A DNA stretch of 14,162 nucleotides from an uncultured Clostridia bacterium (lineage in GTDB: Bacteria > Bacillota > Clostridia > Oscillospirales > Acutalibacteraceae): positions 1 to 14,162 of the forward strand of contig CANQLQ010000020.1 in assembly GCA_947624755.1 (NCBI GenBank), read 5' to 3'. The notes below the pieces were generated by a model, which had not been told where the DNA came from, did no database searches, and worked only from the letters and a program-made list of their open reading frames with translations. The position numbers and the translations under genes are program-made. Position 1 is the first letter of the stretch, and each line of letters begins with the position of its first letter. Shown here one piece after another: positions 5,954-12,532 of the stretch.

Positions 5954-6741
5954 GCGTAAACATTCTTGAAATGATCGCCGAGTATACAAGAAGTCGAATT
6001 GCCGAAACGGCAAAGGCTATCCCTTTGTCCGAAATCAAAACAAAGTCCTTGCAGATGAATTGCAATACGGACTTTCCTTTTGAAAAAGCTCTTCGTGAAG
6101 GCGATATTTCTTTCATCTGCGAATGTAAAAAAGCTTCTCCCTCAAAAGGAATTATTGCAGAAAATTTTCCCTATCTTGAAATTGCAAAAGATTATGAGAA
6201 GGCAGGGGCAAGCGCAATTTCCGTACTTACCGAACCGAAATGGTTAATGGGAAGCAATAAATATCTTCGTGAGATCGCACAGGAAGTATCTATTCCGTGC
6301 CTTCGCAAGGATTTTACAATAGATGAATATATGATTTATGAAGCTAAGCTTCTTGGCGCTTCGGCGGTGCTTCTTATCTGCGCAATTACCGGCGAAAAAC
6401 AAATTCGACAATATATAAAAATCTGCGACACGCTTGGACTTTCCGCCCTTGTTGAAGCTCACGACGAAAACGAAATAAAAACCGCGCTTCGTGCGGGCGC
6501 AAGAATCATCGGAGTCAACAACCGTAATCTTAAAGATTTTACCGTTAACATTCACAACAGTGAAAGGCTTCGCAAACTTGTGCCGAAAGATATACTTTTC
6601 GTAGCCGAAAGCGGAATCAAAACCTCGGAAGATATAGAAGTTTTGCGCAAAGCAGACGTAAATGCAGTTCTTATCGGCGAAACATTTATGAAATCGCAGA
6701 ATAAAAAAGAGATGCTTGAAAACCTCAGGGGTATAAGATGA
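5950..6741 (+). CDS. trpC: Indole-3-glycerol phosphate synthase
   Basis: This 263-residue (beta/alpha)8 enzyme closes the indole ring by decarboxylating CdRP to indole-3-glycerol phosphate. Visible family motifs are ECKKASPSKG (58-67, with the catalytic Glu and Lys), LRKDF (118-122, Lys120 the likely general acid), LVEAHD (167-172, Glu169), GVNNRNL (188-194) and AESGI (219-223), with the phosphate-binding LIGETFMK at 241-248. It is not fused to TrpF, unlike the enterobacterial protein. The start overlaps the trpD stop and the stop overlaps trpF, both as ATGA, so translation is probably coupled through D-C-F. Confidence 0.98.
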   Translation: MSVNILEMIAEYTRSRIAETAKAIPLSEIKTKSLQMNCNTDFPFEKALREGDISFICECKKASPSKGIIAENFPYLEIAKDYEKAGASAISVLTEPKWLMGSNKYLREIAQEVSIPCLRKDFTIDEYMIYEAKLLGASAVLLICAITGEKQIRQYIKICDTLGLSALVEAHDENEIKTALRAGARIIGVNNRNLKDFTVNIHNSERLRKLVPKDILFVAESGIKTSEDIEVLRKADVNAVLIGETFMKSQNKKEMLENLRGIR

Positions 6742-7352
6742 ACACAGAAATAAAAATCAAAATGTGCGGTCTTTCAAGACCGTGCGACATCAAAAAAGCA
6801 AACGAATTAAAAATTGATTATATTGGTTTTGTGTTCGCAAAAAAAAGCAAACGCTATGTTTCACCCGAAAGGGCAACGGAACTTAAAAATTTGCTTGACC
6901 CAAAAATAAAAGCAGTCGGTGTTTTTGTAAAAGAAGAGGTCGAAACGGTTGCAAAACTTTTGAAAAAAAATATAATTGATATCGCTCAGCTTCACGGCGG
7001 TGAGGACGAAAGTTATATCAGGAAATTAAGAAGCATGACAGACAAACCTATTATCAAGGCTTTTCGCATCGACACGGCCGAAGATATTGAAGCGGCAAAC
7101 AAATCGACAGCCGACTTTGTTCTGCTCGACTCGGGAAACGGCGGCACGGGAGAGACCTTTGACTGGTCGCTTCTTAAAAATATAACTCGCCCCTATTTCC
7201 TTGCCGGAGGTCTTGATACACATAATGTTAAAGACGCAATTGAAGCTTTGATTCCGTATGCCGTTGACGTAAGCTCGGGCATTGAAACAAACGGATTTAA
7301 AGATGGCGAAAAAATGACAGCCTTTGCAAAAGCTGTCAGAAAAAATATATAA
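6738..7352 (+). CDS. trpF: Phosphoribosylanthranilate isomerase
   Basis: This 204-residue (beta/alpha)8 isomerase performs the Amadori rearrangement of PRA to CdRP, the step between TrpD and TrpC. The catalytic Cys10 lies in IKMCGLSR and the catalytic Asp131 in FVLLDSG, followed by GGTGETFDW (135-143). The phosphate-binding loops are FLAGGL (154-159) and VDVSSGIET (176-184). It is encoded separately. The start overlaps the trpC stop by ATGA. It is followed by a 16-base gap with the trpB ribosome site. Confidence 0.97.
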   Translation: MNTEIKIKMCGLSRPCDIKKANELKIDYIGFVFAKKSKRYVSPERATELKNLLDPKIKAVGVFVKEEVETVAKLLKKNIIDIAQLHGGEDESYIRKLRSMTDKPIIKAFRIDTAEDIEAANKSTADFVLLDSGNGGTGETFDWSLLKNITRPYFLAGGLDTHNVKDAIEALIPYAVDVSSGIETNGFKDGEKMTAFAKAVRKNI

Positions 7353-7368
7353 GGAAGGATACTCAAAG

Positions 7369-8559
7369 ATGACAAATCCTAACGGACGCTTCGGTATTCA
7401 CGGCGGACAATATATCCCCGAAACGCTGATGAATGCCGTTATTGAACTTGAAGAAGCGTATAACTACTATAAAAATGATCCTCAGTTTAACAGAGAGCTA
7501 AGCGAGCTGTTAAACGAATATGCAGGCAGACCGTCCAGACTTTATTTTGCCGAAAAAATGACAAAGGATCTCGGCGGCGCAAAAATATATCTAAAACGAG
7601 AAGACCTCAACCATACCGGCGCACACAAGATAAATAATGTTCTCGGTCAGGCTTTGCTCGCGAAAAAAATGGGCAAAAAAAGACTTATCGCTGAAACCGG
7701 AGCAGGTCAGCACGGTGTTGCAACCGCAACGGCTGCGGCGCTTATGGGTATGGAATGTGTTGTTTTCATGGGTGAAGAAGACACCATAAGACAAGCGCTC
7801 AATGTTTATCGAATGAGACTTTTGGGCGCAGAGGTTATCCCTGTCACAAGCGGCACAAAAACGCTTAAAGATGCAGTCTCCGAAGCTATGAGAGAATGGA
7901 CTTCCCGAATAGCCGACACTCACTATTGTCTCGGTTCGGTTATGGGTCCTCATCCGTTTCCGACAATTGTCCGTGATTTTCAGGCGGTTATTTCAAAAGA
8001 AATTAAAGCTCAAATTCTTGAAAAAGAAGGACGGCTTCCGGATGCGGTCATTGCCTGTGTCGGAGGAGGTTCAAACGCTATAGGAAGCTTTTACCACTTC
8101 ATTGAAGATAAAGACGTAAAGCTCATAGGCTGTGAAGCGGCGGGCAGAGGTATTGATACCTTTGAAACGGCGGCAACAGTAAACACCGGAAAACTCGGTA
8201 TTTTCCACGGTATGAAATCATATTTCTGCCAAGATGAATACGGTCAAATAGCTCCGGTTTATTCAATTTCGGCAGGGCTTGACAATCCGGGCGTAGGGCC
8301 GGAACACGCATATCTTCACGACATTAACAGAGCGCAGTATGTACCGATTACCGACGAAGAAGCGGTTTGCGCTTTTGAATATCTCGCAAAAACCGAAGGT
8401 ATTATTCCGGCTATTGAATCATCTCATGCAGCAGCTTTCGCAAAGAAGCTTGCCCCGACAATGAGCAAGGACAAAATTATAGTCGTTACAATTTCGGGCA
8501 GAGGCGACAAGGACTGCGCCGCAATCGCAAGATACAGAGGGGAGAATATATATGAGTAA
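7369..8559 (+). CDS. trpB: Tryptophan synthase beta chain
   Basis: This 396-residue PLP enzyme condenses indole with serine to give tryptophan, receiving indole from TrpA. The PLP lysine is Lys87 in NHTGAHKINN (81-90), the catalytic Glu109 lies in AETGAGQHG (108-116), the cofactor-phosphate loop is VGGGSNAIG (231-239), and a SGRGDKD motif lies at 376-382. It is TrpB1-type by its intact TrpA-contact N-terminal region and its position beside trpA. The start chosen is ATG 7369, with AAGGAAGGA at 7351-7359. An ATG at 7324 in the same frame would add 15 residues that overlap trpF and lie upstream of the ribosome site, so it is rejected. The stop overlaps trpA by 8 bases. Confidence 0.98.
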   Translation: MTNPNGRFGIHGGQYIPETLMNAVIELEEAYNYYKNDPQFNRELSELLNEYAGRPSRLYFAEKMTKDLGGAKIYLKREDLNHTGAHKINNVLGQALLAKKMGKKRLIAETGAGQHGVATATAAALMGMECVVFMGEEDTIRQALNVYRMRLLGAEVIPVTSGTKTLKDAVSEAMREWTSRIADTHYCLGSVMGPHPFPTIVRDFQAVISKEIKAQILEKEGRLPDAVIACVGGGSNAIGSFYHFIEDKDVKLIGCEAAGRGIDTFETAATVNTGKLGIFHGMKSYFCQDEYGQIAPVYSISAGLDNPGVGPEHAYLHDINRAQYVPITDEEAVCAFEYLAKTEGIIPAIESSHAAAFAKKLAPTMSKDKIIVVTISGRGDKDCAAIARYRGENIYE

Positions 8560-9322
8560 CATATCAAAAGCTTTTGAAAACGGAAAGGCTTTCATCGCTT
8601 TCATAACCTGCGGCGACCCCGATCTTGAAACAACTGCGGCGGCTGTTCGCATGGCGGCAAAAAACGGCGCTGACCTTATAGAACTCGGTATACCCTTCTC
8701 TGACCCTACGGCGGAAGGCCCCGTTATCCAGGGTGCAAACCTTCGCGCTCTTGCAAACTCAATTACAACAGACGATATTTTTGGTTTTGTAAAAGAAATA
8801 CGCAAAGACGTCGCAATACCTATGGTATTTATGACTTATGCCAATGTTGTTTTCTCTTACGGAGCGGAAAGATTTATAAAAACCTGCGCTGAAATCGGAA
8901 TTGACGGTTTGATTCTTCCCGATATTCCGTTTGAAGAAAAAGATGAATTTGAGCCGATTTGCATTAAATACGGCATTGACCTTATTTCTCTTATTGCACC
9001 GACATCTCAAAACAGAATTGCAAAAATTGCAAAAGAAGCAAAAGGCTTTGTTTATATAGTTTCAAGTCTCGGTGTTACCGGCACAAGAAGTGAAATCAAT
9101 ACCGACCTTGCCTCAATTGTAAAGGTTGTCCGAGAAAATACGGATGTTCCGTGTGCAATAGGCTTCGGCATTTCAAATCCCGAACAGGCAAAAAAAATGG
9201 CCGGCATTTCCGACGGCGCAATTGTCGGTTCGGCAATTATCAAGATTCTTGAGAAATACGGAAAAGATTCTCCGAAATATGTCGGAGAATTTGTGAAATC
9301 AATGAAAGATGCGTTAAGATAA
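8552..9322 (+). CDS. trpA: Tryptophan synthase alpha chain
   Basis: This 256-residue (beta/alpha)8 lyase splits indole-3-glycerol phosphate into indole and glyceraldehyde-3-phosphate and pairs with TrpB. The catalytic residues are Glu44 in DLIELGIPFSDP (41-52) and Asp51 in the same stretch; it reads SDPTAEGPVIQ where enterobacterial enzymes have SDPLADGPVIQ. Other motifs are YIVSSLGVTGTR near 168-179 and GFGISNPEQA near 199-208. The start overlaps the trpB end, with GAGGGGAG at 8537-8544 inside trpB. It is the last gene of the operon and is followed by two hairpins. Confidence 0.98.
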   Translation: MSNISKAFENGKAFIAFITCGDPDLETTAAAVRMAAKNGADLIELGIPFSDPTAEGPVIQGANLRALANSITTDDIFGFVKEIRKDVAIPMVFMTYANVVFSYGAERFIKTCAEIGIDGLILPDIPFEEKDEFEPICIKYGIDLISLIAPTSQNRIAKIAKEAKGFVYIVSSLGVTGTRSEINTDLASIVKVVRENTDVPCAIGFGISNPEQAKKMAGISDGAIVGSAIIKILEKYGKDSPKYVGEFVKSMKDALR

Positions 9323-9328
9323 AAGCAT

Positions 9329-9362
9329 TAGAGGGCTGTCCAAGTTTTGTGACAGCCCTCTA
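9329..9362. terminator. Perfect 12-bp hairpin after trpA
   Basis: TAGAGGGCTGTC (9329-9340) and GACAGCCCTCTA (9351-9362) are perfectly complementary around a 10-base loop (CAAGTTTTGT), starting 6 bases after the trpA stop. The forward tail is AAAAAT, not a T-run, so on this strand it is more likely an mRNA-end protecting stem or part of a two-part terminator with the next hairpin. On the minus strand a T-run is also absent. Confidence 0.6.
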
Positions 9363-9371
9363 AAAATATCC

Positions 9372-9399
9372 GATTTTCTAAATGGGGAAAATCTTTTTT
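9372..9399 (+). terminator. AT-rich intrinsic terminator of the trp operon
   Basis: GATTTTC (9372-9378) pairs with GAAAATC (9387-9393), loop TAAATGGG, followed by six Ts (9394-9399). The stem is short and AT-rich, but its tail is correct. It lies 9 bases after the strong hairpin above, so together they probably end the operon. Confidence 0.5.
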
Positions 9400-9450
9400 C
9401 GGCCGGTGGTAAAAATTCAATTTCAAAATTTCCCCACCAATAAGTCAATT

Positions 9451-9472
9451 AGGGAAGCGCTGATTAATTCAG
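9451..9472 (+). repeat. Degenerate end of the dispersed repeat family
   Basis: AGGGAAGCGCTGATTAATTC resembles the AGGGAGCTCTGATTAAATC left end of the trpG-trpD repeat. It continues into unrelated sequence (AGGGCGTCCTTAGG), so this is a truncated or diverged remnant. Confidence 0.5.
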
Positions 9473-9683
9473 GGCGTCCTTAGGCATTGCTTTTATTTTA
9501 GTTTAATGGATATTTATGTATATATTATAAAGTTTTCATTTATAATATATGAATTTTATAATATATTTTAATATATCATATTTAAAATAAAAAATTTAAG
9601 GTGTTGTGTCGGTTTATTTTTTGCAGCAACTACCCTAAAATATAAATATATTTATAAAGTCGAATAACCTTCAATCCCTTTTT
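9473..9683. other. AT-rich intergenic stretch, no gene seen
   Basis: From about 9490 to 9600 the sequence is nearly pure A and T, with overlapping TATAATATAT-type runs. No ribosome site, coding frame or convincing promoter pair is visible. It may be relict DNA between repeat fragments. Confidence 0.5.
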
Positions 9684-9740
9684 GGGGAAGCTCTGATTAA
9701 ATCTAAAGCTCAGGCGGGCATCGCCCGCAGGAATTACGCG
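9684..9740 (+). repeat. Repeat-family left end with one 27-bp palindromic unit
   Basis: GGGGAAGCTCTGATTAAATC, then TAAAGCTCAGGCGGGC, matches the reverse complement of the right end of the 12045-12332 copy (GGAAGCTCTGATTAAATC, then TAATACTCAGGTGGGC). At 9714-9740 it carries one unit GCGGGC-ATC-GCCCGC followed by AGGAATTACGCG. No matching far terminus facing it was found, so this is a partial or rearranged copy. Confidence 0.7.
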
Positions 9741-10089
9741 CAATAGATTATGCAGACTTTTACTATTACGCCGCGAAAAATAGTCTATTACAGACTAAGA
9801 CAAAAAAGAACAAAGTATAATTTGGAAAAAACCAACCTTTACAACAGGCCTTATCCTGAGGCACAGACCGCATTTTCTCTCTTTATCACAGCTAAGATAA
9901 AAAGAAGCAAACTCACCACAGGGGGGGTAAAGCAGAAATCGTTCTATAGGCGAAGCGACCCGGCTTGAACGCTTTGCGTTCAAACGGTTGAGCGCAGCCG
10001 TACGTCAGCAATGTTTCTTTTGGAACTTTTCTTTCAAAAGAAAAGTTCGCCGACGGCAGTCAAAACCGATAATTTGTACAAATTAAAGA
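9741..10089. other. Non-coding stretch with three strong hairpins in a row
   Basis: I see no supportable gene. An ATG-started 72-codon frame at 9750-9968 and an opposite 62-codon frame both lack ribosome sites and look like chance frames in repeat DNA. Perfect or near-perfect hairpins follow each other: TTGAACGC-TTT-GCGTTCAA (9965-9983), CGGTTG-AGCG-CAGCCG with one wobble (9985-10000), and the 12-bp GAACTTTTCTTT/AAAGAAAAGTTC (10023-10048). This could be a structured RNA, a degenerate mobile repeat or a minus-strand 3' region of the hydrolase operon. Confidence 0.5.
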
Positions 10090-10145
10090 TTTAAGGAATT
10101 TCTGATTAAATCACGCATAAGGCATAAGGAATCACTGATTAATAC
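10090..10145 (+). repeat. Two head-to-tail repeat-family end fragments
   Basis: TTTAAGGAATTTCTGATTAAATCACGC (given as positions 10090-10116) matches the right-hand terminus of the trpG-trpD copy read on the reverse strand, and the left end of the copy at 12045. A second shorter end, AAGGAATCACTGATTAATAC, follows at 10127-10146. Neither has a facing partner nearby, so these are remnants or nested insertions next to the hydrolase 3' end. Confidence 0.6.
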
Positions 10146-10168
10146 AAGCTGCCTTGCTTGACGGTAAA

Positions 10169-11143
10169 TTATTCCGTCATTTTGTTCAAAAATTCAAGCA
10201 CCTGCGACCAAAAATCTTCGTCCTGACGGGTCATTCTTATAAAATCGGCTTTTTCAAAATATGCTTTTTTGGCTTCAAGGGTTTTATACTTTCCTAATCT
10301 TACCTCAATGTTGAATTTACCCATTACCTCGTTCATATATGCAACCGCATCGGCCTTATAATTTGGGTTATGCTTTCTGTCTTGATAAATCAAATATTTT
10401 ACGTCCTCATTTTTGCAGTGTTCTTTTACATACTGCAAGCCGTATTTGAACGCAATCATATTGTCATCTTTTGAATGAGCTATAAGGTACTTCGCTTTTT
10501 TGTTATTGATTGCATCAATTGAAGATGACGCAAAAAATTGGGGAAAGTGTTCTTTTTCATAGCAAGCAATTTTTTGCACAATCGGTTTTTTCAAAAATCC
10601 GAATACTCCGCCTTGAAGTTCTTCAAGCAATATGCTCACAGACGGAAAGCTTGAAATTACAACTGCCTTTTCTATATCGTTATGGAAATTCGCAATGTTT
10701 CCTGCGGCATAACCGCCCCATGAATGACCGATTACATAAACATGGTTAAATTTCTTGTATGTACCGTCATTTTTCATTGTTTTAATTGCATTGTCAAGGT
10801 CGGCAAGCGCTTGGGTTATACATATTATAGATTCGCCCTCGGATTCAAAACAGCCCGTGTTATCATAGGCAAGAACTTTATAACCGTTTTTGCAAAGAAG
10901 CTCGATTTCAGTCATATAAGAAAGATGTCCGCCGCCGATTCCATGACAGAAAATTATAAGTTCATCTTCCCTGTATCCGTCATAGTAATAGAAGTTGCCT
11001 TTGAGAAGATTGTCGCCGGACATAAAACTAAAGCTGTCTTTTTTAAGCCCCTCAAAATCGTCAGCGCAAAAATATTTTATATAGCCTCCGTCATCATATC
11101 TGTGAATAAATAACTTCTTGAATAAATTTATTGCAACGCTCAT
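10169..11143 (-). CDS. Alpha/beta hydrolase, serine-esterase/peptidase-like
   Basis: This 324-residue alpha/beta-hydrolase fold protein is probably cytoplasmic: no signal peptide is evident. The nucleophile elbow is GHSWGG (139-144, Ser141), the oxyanion strand is IIFCHGIGGG (63-72), and the likely acid and base are Asp226 or Asp227 (HSKDDNMI) and His258 (DRKHNPNY). Gly-His-Ser-Trp-Gly-Gly with this spacing resembles the S9/DLH-like hydrolases, but the substrate cannot be told. The start is set by AGGAG on the reverse strand, about 11 bases upstream of the ATG at 11143. It lies 26 bases downstream of the other hydrolase gene, on the same strand, so they are likely one transcript. An acyl-peptide or ester substrate is possible; that is a guess at class level only. 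Confidence 0.85.
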   Translation of the reverse strand: MSVAINLFKKLFIHRYDDGGYIKYFCADDFEGLKKDSFSFMSGDNLLKGNFYYYDGYREDELIIFCHGIGGGHLSYMTEIELLCKNGYKVLAYDNTGCFESEGESIICITQALADLDNAIKTMKNDGTYKKFNHVYVIGHSWGGYAAGNIANFHNDIEKAVVISSFPSVSILLEELQGGVFGFLKKPIVQKIACYEKEHFPQFFASSSIDAINNKKAKYLIAHSKDDNMIAFKYGLQYVKEHCKNEDVKYLIYQDRKHNPNYKADAVAYMNEVMGKFNIEVRLGKYKTLEAKKAYFEKADFIRMTRQDEDFWSQVLEFLNKMTE

Positions 11144-11169
11144 TGTTGTTTCTCTCCTTAACCTTTTGA

Positions 11170-12024
11170 TTATTTCTTTTGATATTCAGGCTGTTTAGCA
11201 AAATAATTTTCTTTTGCAAAGCTGAATTTTTCGTTGAATTTTTCCGCCGCCCTTTTGCTTATCTCTTTTTTTGAAGCAAGCATATCAAAAGCGTGCATAT
11301 CCGACGGATAAACGTCTACTTCGGCGCTTATTCCGGCCTTCTTCAGATTGTCCGCAAAATCCAAAGTTTCTTTATAAAACGGTTCGCCTTCACCGACGAA
11401 CGTATAAGCCGGCGGAAGTCCGGAATAATCGGTCTGTCTCGCTGCGGCGGCATACGGAGAAACATTAGATTTTGCACCTTTTCTAAGGTACATTTTCCAG
11501 CCGAAATGATTAAGTTTTGTATTCCACACTTTGCCGTGGTTATCCCTTGAAGAGTCAGTATCAAAATTATCAAGCATCGGATAAAGCGGCATTTGAAAAG
11601 CGATATTTACTTCCCTTTTATCCCTTGCCATCATGCAAAGCGAAGCACAAAGTCCTCCGCCTGCGCTTTCGCCGCCGACCATTAGCTGATCTTTTCTTAT
11701 ACCGAGTTCGCCGGCATTATCTTTCATATATAAAAGGCAGTTGTAGCAATCGTCGATCGCGGCAGGATAAGGTGAAGAGAAAGCAAGTCTGTAACCGGGG
11801 GAAATTACAACCGCACCGTATTTTTTCACAAGGTCAACCGCACGCGACATATACACCATTTCTTTCATTCCCATTATATAGCCGCCTCCGTGTATCCAAA
11901 GAATACCCGTCTCGTTGAAAGCTCCGTTTTTCGCAGACAGCACAAGAGCGGGGATAAAGCGATCGCCCGCTTTAATTTTTATCTTCTTTGTTTTTATTTC
12001 TTTGTCGGGTTTCATTGAAAACAT
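11170..12024 (-). CDS. Alpha/beta hydrolase of the hormone-sensitive-lipase family (family IV esterase)
   Basis: This 284-residue esterase-like protein shows the family-IV oxyanion motif HGGGY (45-49) and nucleophile motif GESAGG (118-123, Ser120), with DMHAFD (242-247) supplying His244. The usual acid motif, DxLxD-like, reads VGEGEPFY (210-217), so Glu214 rather than Asp is the best candidate for the third triad member. The cap region is short. Such enzymes hydrolyse short-chain acyl esters; the natural substrate is unknown. The start ATG 12024 has AGGGGG 9 bases upstream; a second ATG three codons later would lose little. It is the first gene of a two-gene minus-strand set. Its upstream DNA from 12045 is the dispersed repeat, so its promoter must be within or beyond that repeat, and I found no convincing one. 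Confidence 0.88.
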   Translation of the reverse strand: MFSMKPDKEIKTKKIKIKAGDRFIPALVLSAKNGAFNETGILWIHGGGYIMGMKEMVYMSRAVDLVKKYGAVVISPGYRLAFSSPYPAAIDDCYNCLLYMKDNAGELGIRKDQLMVGGESAGGGLCASLCMMARDKREVNIAFQMPLYPMLDNFDTDSSRDNHGKVWNTKLNHFGWKMYLRKGAKSNVSPYAAAARQTDYSGLPPAYTFVGEGEPFYKETLDFADNLKKAGISAEVDVYPSDMHAFDMLASKKEISKRAAEKFNEKFSFAKENYFAKQPEYQKK

Positions 12025-12044
12025 ATTGTTCCGCCCCCTATAAT

Positions 12045-12332
12045 TTAAGGAATCTGTGATTAAATCATGCTCAAGGCTTAATACTCATCTTGCTTGCAAA
12101 TATTCTGTAATACTTTGCCAAAATACTCGGCAATACACAAAGTATTGACTTGTATTTTTAGAACAAAAAAGAAAATTCCAAATTAGAGACAAAGTGTTTT
12201 CGCGGAGTAAAATTATAATTTTATATAATTCTATCCCGCGTAACTCGTGCAGGCGATGCCTGCCACGTAATTCTTGCGGACGATGTCCGCTGTTGCCCAC
12301 CTGAGTATTAGATTTAATCAGAGCTTCCTTAA
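12045..12332. repeat. MITE-like repeat, full 288-bp copy, inverted relative to the trpG-trpD copy
   Basis: It begins TTAAGGAATCTGTGATTAAATC and ends GATTTAATCAGAGCTTCCTTAA. The first ~100 bp match the reverse complement of the trpG-trpD copy (TAATACTCATCTTGCTTGC, then TAATACTTTGCCAAAATACT). The middle differs: an AT-rich part (about 12150-12235) replaces the other copy's arm, and two 27-bp palindromic units precede the right terminus. A 71-codon frame read from 12300 on the minus strand is made of these units and is not a gene. No transposase is present, so movement would need one supplied in trans. Confidence 0.85.
12237..12290. repeat. Two tandem 27-bp palindromic units (REP-like) inside the repeat
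   Basis: Units 12237-12263 and 12264-12290 are directly adjacent and share 20 of 27 bases. Each contains a 6-bp stem around GAT: GCAGGC-GAT-GCCTGC and GCGGAC-GAT-GTCCGC. The differences inside the stem are paired changes (A-T to G-C, G-C to A-T) that keep pairing. A third unit at 9714-9740 also keeps pairing. Confidence 0.8.
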
Positions 12333-12454
12333 AATTAATTATATCACTTTTTTATATTTATTTCCACAAATACAAGATTAACATAAAAATATTTCTCTCT
12401 AAAAACTTGCCGCTATTCCTTTTAAGTTTTTAGTGAAGAGTTATATCACAATTG

Positions 12455-12483
12455 TTGAAAAGTTAAGTTTTATGTAGTATAAT
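12455..12483 (+). promoter_or_regulatory. Promoter of the phosphoesterase gene
   Basis: TTGAAA (12455-12460) and TATAAT (12478-12483) are 17 bp apart. The predicted start, near 12490, gives a leader of about 43 bases containing GGAGGG at 12521-12526. Sigma-A-type; no operator is apparent. Confidence 0.75.
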
Positions 12484-12532
12484 AACACTGCTAATGTTAC
12501 CAAAATCAAAAAATCAATAAGGAGGGATTTCA

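Noticed and set aside
7324..7368. Alternative trpB start inside trpF
   Set aside because: The extra 15 residues are not part of the TrpB family and the ribosome site at 7351-7359 serves ATG 7369.
9331..9360. The GAGGGCTGTC hairpin as an insertion-sequence end pair
   Set aside because: The two arms are only 10 bases apart with nothing between them and they directly follow trpA, so a transcript-end hairpin is simpler.
9750..9983. Two opposing open frames (72 and 62 codons) after the repeat at 9684
   Set aside because: Neither has a ribosome site, a domain or normal composition; they overlap each other in repeat-like, hairpin-rich DNA.
12237..12290. CRISPR array
   Set aside because: Only two units, directly adjacent with no spacers, and each is a palindrome inside a larger repeat; no cas genes are present.
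12085..12300. 71-codon minus-strand frame in the large repeat
   Set aside because: Its N-terminal part is just the translation of the tandem palindromic units, and it ends in AT-rich repeat DNA with no start signals.
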